From Saccharibacillus nicotianae (lineage in GTDB: Bacteria > Bacillota > Bacilli > Paenibacillales > Paenibacillaceae), in the NCBI RefSeq assembly GCF_042681745.1, contig NZ_JBHUGF010000010.1, positions 1,798,001-1,862,000 of the forward strand: DNA of 64,000 nt. Reading direction: 5' to 3'. The notes below the pieces were generated by a model. That model saw only the letters and a program-made list of their open reading frames with translations, did not search any database and was not told where the DNA came from. How positions within the stretch are numbered: position 1 is the first letter of the stretch; every line of letters begins with the position of its first letter. Both the position numbers and the translations under genes were made by a program. Positions 55,080-63,134 of this stretch are shown here, in pieces.

Positions 55080-55394
55080 TTATGTATAATCCAGTTCCTC
55101 TAACTTTAACAGATCACTTACATCATCACCTTGTTCAATGATTGTAACTTGCTTTTCTTCTTGATAAGCCCATCCTTGATCTATTGCATATTGAATAAGA
55201 CGTGCACAGACTAGAGGACGATTTGGATTAACATCATACATTTTCCTCCAACTAAATAGAAATTCAACATGAGAGGTTTTGGAAGCATAGATTTTGACGC
55301 TAACCATAGGAATTGAAGGTGTCTGATCGATTACACAATGGAATGTATAGTCATTCACAGTTACTTTTTTCTGTAGCTTCTCAAATAGTTTCAT
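55080..55394 (-). CDS. Hypothetical small protein of the immunity-like cluster
   Basis: Soluble protein of 104 residues. It predicts an N-terminal beta-rich part (DYTFHCVIDQTPSIPMVSVKIYASK, then VEFLFSW) and the helix RLIQYAIDQGWAY, a layout seen in small proteins encoded near polymorphic toxins. I do not recognise a named family. AAGGAG lies before the ATG and it is 52 bases upstream of the HEAT-like gene. Confidence 0.6.
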   Translation of the reverse strand: MKLFEKLQKKVTVNDYTFHCVIDQTPSIPMVSVKIYASKTSHVEFLFSWRKMYDVNPNRPLVCARLIQYAIDQGWAYQEEKQVTIIEQGDDVSDLLKLEELDYT

Positions 55395-55441
55395 CCTATT
55401 CTCCTTCTAATCATTGATCATAATACATGAACCAATCTATA

Positions 55442-55669
55442 TTATACCTGAAAAGCACCTGTCATTCCTGTCTGCAAATGAATTGCAAATCGTTGTAGTA
55501 CATCTTGGGCTTGATGCTCTTGATCGTATTCGCCTACAGTAAAAGCAGATTCAACTGACCCATTGCCAGCATAAGCAGAAATCACGAATTTATGATCGGC
55601 GGTTTCGAGTTCTAACGTAAGGACAGTTGCATCAATAAATGTTGTACGGTCTTGGCTTCTAATCCACAT
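55442..55669 (-). CDS. Hypothetical 75-residue protein
   Basis: Short protein beginning MWIRSQDRTTFIDAT and continuing with strand-rich sequence and a C-terminal helix (AQDVLQRFAIHLQTG). Proteins starting MWIRSQ and of this length are common in Firmicutes, with unknown role. AAAGGAG lies before the ATG. It is the first gene of the four-gene minus-strand run ending at 54131 and lies 47 bases before the next. Confidence 0.6.
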   Translation of the reverse strand: MWIRSQDRTTFIDATVLTLELETADHKFVISAYAGNGSVESAFTVGEYDQEHQAQDVLQRFAIHLQTGMTGAFQV

Positions 55670-55747
55670 GGTTGAGTGCTCCTTTGGTTACATTTTTTTG
55701 AAAGGAAGGTTTTTATACTATTGATAAATAACTAGAGATTTGCATAA

Positions 55748-55780
55748 AACAAAAAGGCAACGACAATCGTTACCTTTGTT
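55748..55780 (-). terminator. Terminator of the AT-rich ATPase module
   Basis: AACAAAGGTAACGA and TCGTTGCCTTTTTGTT pair (one G-T) on the minus strand about 110 bases past the ATPase stop codon, and separate the module from the immunity-like genes. Confidence 0.75.
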
Positions 55781-55892
55781 GTACTTTAGATTAAGATTAG
55801 CATGTTTTTCATATCATAAAATAAATTTGCTAAATCATCAAAATAAAACTAGTTATTTTCATTTTCAGCAATTTTTAACCTTCTAATGAAAG

Positions 55893-57662
55893 TTAGCCTG
55901 CCATATATTCTAATGCAGCATTTTTAATTTTTTCTGCTCTTACATCTTGAATATATTTCATTTTAATTTGGTCAATACTTGAATCATAAATTTCTCCAAT
56001 ACTTGAGAATTTTGATTTTAATCTTTCAACAATTTTTTCAGATAATCTAAGATTATCTATACTGTGTCCGCGTAAGATTTTATATAATGATTCAGGATCA
56101 TCAATTTCAATTTTATTACCACATTTAGGACAATAAGCAAAACTTTCATTATTGGTTTTAAAGTCACATTTTGTATTAGAACAAAAGTGTTCAGTTTCTT
56201 TTCTCAAATTTTTAATCAATTCAGAAAAAATTGATGTAGAATTAGAATAAGATTGATTTCTTTCAATAGCTATAGATATTTTTTTAACTTCACTTATATC
56301 TTTTATTATTAAATCAGAAAAAAGTATACTGGGATTAAGATTTACATAATATCCATAATTGCCATGTCCTACGCTCTTTTTCGTATAATCAATTAAAATA
56401 ATATTAGAATATGCTAAAACTTCAAACAATTCTGGAATTGAATCATATACAAAAGTAGAAAGGTAAAAACCTGCAGAAAGAGGTTTACCTGCTTTTCTTT
56501 GTTTATTGTTCCATTCTCTTAAATTCGGAATTATAAATTCTTTTGCGAGCTTTTCTGCTTCTTCAATATGAGATTTATATTTTACTAGTCGATTTTTAAG
56601 TGTACCAAATTCTTTCCATTTACTGTCTAAGACTTTTCTTATGCTGTTTATTACACGTTGAATAGGTATAGTTTTTGCTTTAAAAACTCCACTACTTTCT
56701 AGATCATCTATTATATGAAATGCAAACCTTGGATTTCCATTGCTGCATATACAAATAGTATCAATAATATCAGAGTTAACAGTCAGCTTATTCCAATAAT
56801 CTTGATCATAAGCTTGTATACGTCTTTTTAAAATTTCTTTAATATATAAAACATTATCTTTGTTAGTAGGAGACCATTTTATTGTAAGTTCTTTTGCATC
56901 TTGCCCTTTTTCAAAATATTTTCCGTAATTAGTTATACCAGGATATACTGCTACTTTACAGGCAATTTGAGGATCCCTTAAACTTTTAAAAAATGTAAAA
57001 AACTTTTCTTGTTGACTATGAGAGAATACATGAGCTGCTTCATCAAAAAGTAAAATTATTCTTGATAAATCAAAATCTTTTATTAAATTTTTAAGGAATT
57101 TTTTAAAACTACTAGGATTATCTAAAATTTTACTTAATTCAATTGAAGGCGCTTCTTCACTGATAATGCTATTATCTTCTAAATCTCCTGTCTCAAGCAA
57201 TTCAATATATTTAAATAATAACATTGAATATTGATTATAATTATTGTCATCTTTCCCGCCAAAAATGCTAGATAAACGTTGATTTAGTTTATCAATATTC
57301 TTAGGTTTCAATTCAATAATTTGAGTTAATATCTCGTATAAAATTTTTCCCATTGTCCATTGTAAAAATGGATCTACGCTATCATCTACTATTCTAATTC
57401 TCTCTAATCGTATCGATTCTTCAAAACTAATCCAAACCCCAAGTATACTTTCTTTACCAAAGTTCTCCTTAGCCTGTAAAGCTGCATATTTCATAAGCAT
57501 CGTTTTTCCAATTCCTCGGCTACCTTCAAAAATGTATTGTTCAGAATCTAATAATCTTAATATTTTTTCTTTACTGTATTCTACAAAATACTCTCTAATA
57601 AAATCTTCATCTAAACTTTCAGTTCTATCAGCAATATAATCTCCTAAAGATTTATTCAACAT
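55893..57662 (-). CDS. ORC/CDC6-like AAA ATPase with zinc ribbon and HhH-like tail
   Basis: P-loop ATPase of 589 residues. Walker A is EGSRGIGKTML (about 45-55) and Walker B is IILLFDEAAH (about 203-212); the surrounding sequence resembles the ORC/CDC6 or STAND group. A winged-helix-like middle region follows. At about 491-512 four cysteines (CSNTKC and CPKC) form a zinc ribbon, and the C-terminal 50 residues (KFSSIGEIYDSS, then RAEKIKNAALEYM) look like a helix-hairpin-helix DNA-binding motif. The gene is strikingly AT-rich compared with its neighbours. It starts 2 bases after the preceding gene, so the two are coupled. I infer an acquired, possibly antiviral module; no nuclease motif is seen. 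Confidence 0.75.
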   Translation of the reverse strand: MLNKSLGDYIADRTESLDEDFIREYFVEYSKEKILRLLDSEQYIFEGSRGIGKTMLMKYAALQAKENFGKESILGVWISFEESIRLERIRIVDDSVDPFLQWTMGKILYEILTQIIELKPKNIDKLNQRLSSIFGGKDDNNYNQYSMLLFKYIELLETGDLEDNSIISEEAPSIELSKILDNPSSFKKFLKNLIKDFDLSRIILLFDEAAHVFSHSQQEKFFTFFKSLRDPQIACKVAVYPGITNYGKYFEKGQDAKELTIKWSPTNKDNVLYIKEILKRRIQAYDQDYWNKLTVNSDIIDTICICSNGNPRFAFHIIDDLESSGVFKAKTIPIQRVINSIRKVLDSKWKEFGTLKNRLVKYKSHIEEAEKLAKEFIIPNLREWNNKQRKAGKPLSAGFYLSTFVYDSIPELFEVLAYSNIILIDYTKKSVGHGNYGYYVNLNPSILFSDLIIKDISEVKKISIAIERNQSYSNSTSIFSELIKNLRKETEHFCSNTKCDFKTNNESFAYCPKCGNKIEIDDPESLYKILRGHSIDNLRLSEKIVERLKSKFSSIGEIYDSSIDQIKMKYIQDVRAEKIKNAALEYMAG

Positions 57663-57664
57663 GT

Positions 57665-58351
57665 TTATATATTCACCGTCCTAGAAAATTTAGCTAATTC
57701 GTATAAACTTTCGTTCGAAGTGTCTTTAAATCTCAGTATATACATCATGCAAACTATACTTAAAACCTTATTTAAAAACTTTTCGTAAATCTTAAAATGT
57801 TGCTTATTATAATTAATATTTAATCCTTTTGTTTTTGTAAGAGTATTATATCTTCCATGAACAATATCACTTAATTCTCCGTATAAAGATTTTAAAAAAA
57901 TACTCACCGAATCATTTGAAATTTGTTTGATCTCAATCTCTTCATTAAAAGTAGCAATATATTTAGTAGTAAAAAACGAGTAATCATTAACCAATGTACT
58001 TACATATTTATCAGCTTTAGAATTATTTTTTACAAACATGTGATATTCAATTTTATGATCTATATAAAATAAAGAACTACATGCTAATTCTAAAGCACTT
58101 CTCAATGATAGAATTGATTGTCTGTAAAGGCCTGCAGTTGCAGAATATATTGATGATATAATATCAGAAGCTATCTCATTCCAAATAAGTCCAATTTCTG
58201 AATCTTTTATAGAAATCTTTTCAACTAGTTCTATAGTGATATTGATTTTGTCTAATATGGATGTAAAATCATTTTCTGATAAAGATTTTTCAACAATTTG
58301 TGCAACTGGCTCTAAAATTTGTTTTCTATATATAGTTTTAGTATAAGACAC
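57665..58351 (-). CDS. Helical protein of the AT-rich module (HEPN/DUF5677-like pattern)
   Basis: All-helical protein of 228 residues, partner of the ATPase gene that starts 2 bases later. The helices YRQSILSLRSALELACSSLF and LYGELSDIVHGRY resemble the paired helices of HEPN-type and DUF5677-like proteins, which in those families frame an active or binding cleft; the classical R-x4-6-H RNase motif is not evident. It starts with GTG after GGAGGG. Base composition is very AT-rich. I do not recognise a named family; the HEPN comparison is by pattern only. Confidence 0.6.
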   Translation of the reverse strand: MSYTKTIYRKQILEPVAQIVEKSLSENDFTSILDKINITIELVEKISIKDSEIGLIWNEIASDIISSIYSATAGLYRQSILSLRSALELACSSLFYIDHKIEYHMFVKNNSKADKYVSTLVNDYSFFTTKYIATFNEEIEIKQISNDSVSIFLKSLYGELSDIVHGRYNTLTKTKGLNINYNKQHFKIYEKFLNKVLSIVCMMYILRFKDTSNESLYELAKFSRTVNI

Positions 58352-58717
58352 TTAACTTCCCTCCAAATCTCAGTCTTTTATTACTATATAATAACAGTAT
58401 TACTAATACAATAGACCCATTTTTTTCTTTATAACTTATTTAATTGAAATAATATTTTTGTTAAATATAATCTATGTAAGAAAACCTGTACTAGTAAAGT
58501 TGTGATTCTACAAATTTAATCTATATTTTGAGTATATATATTTACGTATATTACAAAAATATCATCAAACAAATAATATATTTCATACAATTATTTATAA
58601 TTTATTAACTTTAGATATATTAGATAAAACATAATCTAAAAATGCACCATACGATGTAGACGATAGCAAAAAATTACATTTTAAACATGTAGATAACATG
58701 AGATGTCAGTAGTCTGA
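58352..58717. other. 366-bp very AT-rich intergenic region
   Basis: It is almost free of G/C clusters and has no credible gene. It carries the promoter of the AT-rich module and probably the right-hand border of the acquired segment. No direct repeat or tRNA-like attachment site was seen. Confidence 0.5.
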
Positions 58718-58864
58718 CTAAGATAAAAATATGCCTATATTACTATACGTGAAATTCGTATTCACTGTTCGATCAGATGAACCTATAGCAGAAATGATAA
58801 AACCTGCACATAGAATACCTATAGAAGCGAGAAATAAACTGCACCCTATCATTACTTTAATCAT
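58718..58864 (-). CDS. Small single-pass membrane protein (48 residues)
   Basis: Short gene starting at 58864 behind a strong AAAGGAGAG site. The protein is one hydrophobic helix (VMIGCSLFLASIGILCAGFIIS) with a short polar tail. An in-frame open stretch extends further upstream but lacks a site and overlaps the start region of the divergent gene at 58983. The function is unknown. The ribosome binding site and the clear membrane helix are the only support. Confidence 0.6.
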   Translation of the reverse strand: MIKVMIGCSLFLASIGILCAGFIISAIGSSDRTVNTNFTYSNIGIFLS

Positions 58865-58982
58865 ATTCCTCTCTCCTTTACTTATGTATTTATTTCTATA
58901 CCTTTTGTCATGCAACTTCTCTCTTTGATTTACGTCCATATAGATAATCACCTTAACACAACCAAGAAAGGAAATCCTTACC

Positions 58983-60158
58983 ATGAATAAAAAAATGATC
59001 TTTTCTGCTTTACTGTCGTCCACTTTGCTGTTGCAATCATCTTTATGTAATCCTGTATTAGCATCTAGTTCTTCATTCCCAACTACATACACTTTTTATT
59101 TGGCTAACAATCCGAAAGATTTTATTGTGAATCCTACGATGATTCAGAATGGTACTATCTTTGTAGATATCCGTAAGTTAGCCCAAGATGCTGGATTAAC
59201 TTTTGCTTGGGATTCGACAGGTCAACGTGCTTCACTCAACGGATTTATGAAAAAAGTAGCTATTCGTTTAGGAAGTCGTACAGCAATGTTAGATGGGAAA
59301 ACCGTCACATTAAGTGCAGCCCCTTTTAAATCTAAAGAAAAAAGAAATAACGTTGAAGCTGTCTATGTCCCTATTCGCTTTGCTGTACAACTGCTTGGCG
59401 GTGATCATATACAGGTAGATCGACAACAAGTTCATGTCCAAGCCCGCAATATTAAGTCTTATAATGTCATCACTGATGTCTACCAAGGTTCTACGTATAC
59501 GCTAAAAAAAGACGGCGGAGACTTGTATGTAGCTCACGGTAAGAAAGCTCCTGTGAAGTTAGTCTCACTCGGGATTAATTTCGATTCAGTAGATATGGAG
59601 TTTGAGTCAACTTCAGGTGGATTGTTGATTCTTACGATTAATGATGCGTATGGAGAACCACATATTCATAATCAGCAGGTAAAGCTTATTTTCCAAAAAG
59701 GGAAGTTGATCCGAAAAGCATATGCAGACTTTACCACAATCAACGACTCCGACATTACTACGTATCAAGGTAAGATTGTGCTAAGCGATGGGAAAATATT
59801 ACGAATGATTGAAGATGGAACAGGAAATGTTGTCGATCAGCTTGATCTGGTCAAGCTTGGTGGTGGCAGTAACGAAAAATATGCGGTAGAAGCTCTCTAT
59901 GATGATGCCATCCTTATGCGTACAGCATCCAAAGGACGATTGCTTCTCATTGATCGTAATACTAACCAAACTATCACATTATACAAAGAACTACTGGATA
60001 CTTCGTGGCAAAAACAGATTGGCGAAGATGTAGATATCGATTCTTTTGGATCAGGGGATTATATGCAATTTGATAAAAGAGTCAATGATACGTTCTATTT
60101 CACTTTTCGTGCTGGTTCTAATCAAGGAAAACTTTTTACCTATGTTTTAAAATCGTAG
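58983..60158 (+). CDS. Secreted stalk-domain protein, paralogue A
   Basis: Secreted protein of 391 residues. A signal peptide (ending near PVLASSS) is followed by a copper-amine-oxidase-like N-terminal stalk domain at about 35-155 (DIRKLAQDAGLTFAWD, then VYVPIRFAVQLLGG). These domains are wall-associated in Paenibacillaceae and do not imply oxidase activity. The C-terminal 230 residues hold beta-rich repeats (ITDVYQGSTYTLKKDGGDLY, then ILRMIEDGTGNVVDQLDLVKL) that may form a propeller. AAAGGAAA lies before the ATG. It is clearly paralogous to the gene at 61176. Function unknown. Confidence 0.8.
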   Translation: MNKKMIFSALLSSTLLLQSSLCNPVLASSSSFPTTYTFYLANNPKDFIVNPTMIQNGTIFVDIRKLAQDAGLTFAWDSTGQRASLNGFMKKVAIRLGSRTAMLDGKTVTLSAAPFKSKEKRNNVEAVYVPIRFAVQLLGGDHIQVDRQQVHVQARNIKSYNVITDVYQGSTYTLKKDGGDLYVAHGKKAPVKLVSLGINFDSVDMEFESTSGGLLILTINDAYGEPHIHNQQVKLIFQKGKLIRKAYADFTTINDSDITTYQGKIVLSDGKILRMIEDGTGNVVDQLDLVKLGGGSNEKYAVEALYDDAILMRTASKGRLLLIDRNTNQTITLYKELLDTSWQKQIGEDVDIDSFGSGDYMQFDKRVNDTFYFTFRAGSNQGKLFTYVLKS

Positions 60159-60222
60159 ACCATTCTACTTCATCGATGTTGGAAGCTATACATCATCTAC
60201 CATCGTTATATTTTCAAATAAA

Positions 60223-60284
60223 AATACACCTCAGATAAATATAAGAAAACGTTGAGCGTTATTCCTATCTATATGAGGTGTATT
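60223..60284. terminator. Bidirectional terminator between paralogue A and the anchored protein gene
   Basis: AATACACCTCA and TGAGGTGTATT pair perfectly, with an inner AACG/CGTT hairpin and A-rich flank. The genes converge here. Confidence 0.75.
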
Positions 60285-60319
60285 GGATTCCTATAGTTCA
60301 TTAGATATACTGGTAAAAA

Positions 60320-60985
60320 TTAAGAATTCAATTCTGCTAATCTTGCGCCTACTCTAGCTACAGCAACACCTTTGATCGGTGATCCGTTAGAAACGAAATT
60401 GACATAATATGTAGCAGATTCCCAAGGCTTGGTTGTATATATTGACCAGTTGGTTCCACCTGCGATAGTAACTACACGTTCAGTCACAAGCGCACCTGTT
60501 GGTGAATCTTTGGAGATAGATACAGCTATTCTTTGTTTGCCTTTATTTTGAACCCAGATTTTCGCATAATGATACCCTTTATCTACTGTAAAAGGCTTGG
60601 ACATCTGTGTTCCCGATAAGCGTTCAACCAATACAGTTTGAGTAGATTGCGGTGGGTTTTTAGGATCATCTTTTTTTAACATAGCAGGAATGCCGGACTC
60701 TCTTTTAAAGAAAGAACTTCCTACCCTTTCTACTCTTCCTACTTTAGAAATTAATACGAAAGGTAATGGATCAACAGGCGCTAATATCGTATTATTTACA
60801 ACATTGTTATCTGAATTGCTAATCGCTTGAGTACTATGTGATTCTATATTGTAATAGGTAACAATTGGTACTACTACGAGCACTACAATTAATGCTAGTG
60901 CGGCAATTGTAATAACACGTACTTTCTTATGCTTATCCCATTTTTTCCTAACGTCCGAGCTTGATGTAGATTTACTTTTTTCCAT
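60320..60985 (-). CDS. Membrane-anchored extracytoplasmic protein
   Basis: Protein of 221 residues. A basic cytoplasmic N-terminus (KKWDKHKKVR) is followed by one membrane helix at about 25-45 (VITIAALALIVVLVVVPIV) and an extracytoplasmic domain with beta-strand pattern, including YHYAKIWVQNKGKQRIAVS and AKIWV-type strands that suggest a jelly-roll fold. No catalytic motif is recognised. AGGGTAATAA precedes the start weakly. It lies between the two paralogous secreted stalk-domain genes on the opposite strand. Function unknown. Confidence 0.7.
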   Translation of the reverse strand: MEKSKSTSSSDVRKKWDKHKKVRVITIAALALIVVLVVVPIVTYYNIESHSTQAISNSDNNVVNNTILAPVDPLPFVLISKVGRVERVGSSFFKRESGIPAMLKKDDPKNPPQSTQTVLVERLSGTQMSKPFTVDKGYHYAKIWVQNKGKQRIAVSISKDSPTGALVTERVVTIAGGTNWSIYTTKPWESATYYVNFVSNGSPIKGVAVARVGARLAELNS

Positions 60986-61175
60986 TATTATTACCCTGCT
61001 CTCTATAGCTTAAATAGCTAAATTAATCTTTCGTCATACATTCTATGTATCGTTAAACAAACTCCTTTCTATATGATATGAGTTACTATTTATATATAAT
61101 TTATCTTTTTTATTGTTTAATTGTAAATTATAGTATGTAAGTTGTCTATTCTAATACAGAAAGGAATTTAATGTA

Positions 61176-62354
61176 ATGTACAAAAAAATGGCTTTGACGA
61201 CTATGCTTACGTCTATCTTACTAGCTTCTACATTCATACCTATCTATGCCAAACCTGCTGTACCTGTTACTACCTATGAATTTAATCATGCTCAAGATCA
61301 GAATAATTACTTTGGCTCTTCTAGTGGGGCAACTATCACTCGTAATGGTATTACTTTTATTGAAGTTAATGAATTATTCGTAGGTAGATTAGGTTTGAAA
61401 TTACAGTGGGATCAGAGTAGACAACAAGCGACTTTTAACGGATTTATGAAAAAGATAGTAGTTCGCATAGATAATCCTATAGCCATAGTCGATAATAAGC
61501 ACATACCAATGAATGCTGTACCATTTACAATGCAAAATCCTACAACCAAACAAAAGGACATCTATGTCCCTATTCGCTCTGTTGTACAATTTCTAGGAGG
61601 GCATTCTCTACACATCGATCCGCAAAAGCATCTGATTATTGCTGATCAATTACAAGCATTTAACGTGATTACAGATGTATATCAAGGTGATACATATACG
61701 ATGAGAAAGATTAATGGCGATCTATACCGCTCTCATCGCAATAACCCACCTGTGAAAGTGGCTTCGATCCATACTGCACTGGATTTTTTTGAATTTTCCA
61801 GTATAAATGTAAGTTCCACTCCGAAAGGATTACAGATCGTCCGTATCCAAAATGCTTCAGGAGAACCTCATATTTATCATGAAGATTTCACTATGATCTT
61901 CAAAAAGGGGGCATTAATCCGTCAGTCCTCTATGGATTATCATTTGAATAGACATACTAACAGTACGATGTATAATGACAATATTATACTTAGTGATGGT
62001 CAGATGTTACGAGTGATTGAAGATGGAACAGGTAAAGTGATCGAAAATATGGATTTGGTGAAGCTGACTGGTAAAAAAGACAGTTATGTAGTCGAATCTC
62101 TTCAGTCTGATATTGTATTATTGCGAGCAATTAGTGACTCTCATCTTACACTGATTAACCGCAAAACAGGTCGGTCTACCGTTTTGTATAAAGAATTACT
62201 TACTACTGCACAACAAAAATTAGTCGATCCTACAACCCAACCTTTCGGTGTCGATGATCGTTTAACTTATGTGAAGCGGGATGGTAATATACTCTATTTC
62301 ACTTACGGTAAAGACTCTGAAGATGAGCAACAATTAACTTTTACGTTGAATTAA
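61176..62354 (+). CDS. Secreted stalk-domain protein, paralogue B
   Basis: Secreted protein of 392 residues with the same layout as the protein at 58983: signal peptide (ending near PIYAKP), copper-amine-oxidase-like stalk domain (LKLQWDQSRQQATFNGFMKK, then VPIRSVVQFLGG) and a C-terminal region with FNVITDVYQGDTYTM and LRVIEDGTGKVIENMDLVKL. The two proteins share many blocks but differ in detail, so the duplication is not recent. AAAGGAA lies before the ATG. The function is unknown; a role at the cell surface is inferred. Confidence 0.8.
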   Translation: MYKKMALTTMLTSILLASTFIPIYAKPAVPVTTYEFNHAQDQNNYFGSSSGATITRNGITFIEVNELFVGRLGLKLQWDQSRQQATFNGFMKKIVVRIDNPIAIVDNKHIPMNAVPFTMQNPTTKQKDIYVPIRSVVQFLGGHSLHIDPQKHLIIADQLQAFNVITDVYQGDTYTMRKINGDLYRSHRNNPPVKVASIHTALDFFEFSSINVSSTPKGLQIVRIQNASGEPHIYHEDFTMIFKKGALIRQSSMDYHLNRHTNSTMYNDNIILSDGQMLRVIEDGTGKVIENMDLVKLTGKKDSYVVESLQSDIVLLRAISDSHLTLINRKTGRSTVLYKELLTTAQQKLVDPTTQPFGVDDRLTYVKRDGNILYFTYGKDSEDEQQLTFTLN

Positions 62355-62507
62355 CCGTTTATTCATGATAGAAATTATAAAAATTTAATCTATTGTTGAT
62401 TGATAGCGAATATCTTCTTGAATTATATGGTTACTCTTCTGTATGTTACATCAAATTTTGATTTGAGATGGATCTGAATAGTATGCTAACTATATGTACT
62501 AATCATA

Positions 62508-62557
62508 AAAAGGTGCAGTCTCCCACATGTAATAACGTGGAAGATTGCACCTTTTTG
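62508..62557. terminator. Bidirectional terminator between paralogue B and rpsN
   Basis: AAAAAGGTGCA and TGCACCTTTTT pair, with inner CCAC/GTGG, in the 335-bp region between converging genes. Nothing else was recognised in that region. Confidence 0.85.
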
Positions 62558-62689
62558 TTATGATGTCCGCAAAATTATATTGAACCTAACAGATACATTT
62601 ATTTTCATAGATTATATTCTATACTAATTATTCAGCATAGGTAGATATTCTAGTGTGAAAGTTCTGTTTTACAGTGTTCTACCCTACTT

Positions 62690-62959
62690 TTACCAGCTTG
62701 CTTTCTGTACACCAGGAATCTGACCTTTGTGTGCTAACTCGCGAAATACGATACGGGATACTTTGTACTTTTGTAGATATCCTCTTGGGCGACCAGTGAT
62801 CTGGCAACGGCTTTTGAGTCGGGTTGGAGAAGAATTATGTGGTAATTTTTGCAATCCTTCATAGTCTCCTTTTGCTTTCAATTCGCGACGTAAATCTGCA
62901 TATTTAGCTACCATTTTTTCACGTTGTTGTTGACGAACGACTTTTGATTTTTTAGCCAT
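62690..62959 (-). CDS. rpsN: 30S ribosomal protein S14, zinc-independent paralogue
   Basis: Ribosomal protein S14 of 89 residues. The C-terminal signature RLKSRCQITGRPRGYLQKY, then SRIVFRELAHKGQIPGV is typical. It has a single cysteine and lacks the CxxC pairs of the zinc-binding form, so it is the C-minus type, which in B. subtilis is made under zinc starvation to free zinc from ribosomes. AAAGGAG lies before the ATG. A partial Zur-like box lies at 62982-62996, and the zinc GTPase gene is directly upstream on the same strand. Confidence 0.95.
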   Translation of the reverse strand: MAKKSKVVRQQQREKMVAKYADLRRELKAKGDYEGLQKLPHNSSPTRLKSRCQITGRPRGYLQKYKVSRIVFRELAHKGQIPGVQKASW

Positions 62960-62981
62960 AGTATACTAACTCCTTTGTTAT

Positions 62982-62996
62982 TCGTAATAGTTATTC
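62982..62996. promoter_or_regulatory. Possible Zur box upstream of rpsN
   Basis: TCGTAATAGTTATTC keeps the left half and part of the right half of the Bacillus Zur consensus TCGTAATNATTACGA. It lies 23 bases before the rpsN start. The right half is degenerate, so confidence is limited; gene content supports it. Confidence 0.4.
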
Positions 62997-63134
62997 TTTA
63001 TTTACAAGACAACACATTCATTTTTGTAGCACATTCGTATTTTCTTGTTCATATGGTGCACTATATTCAGTGGATGATTCTAAAATCAATCTATTCCAGT
63101 AAAAAATAATAATGTTGCTACTACATTGACTTAT

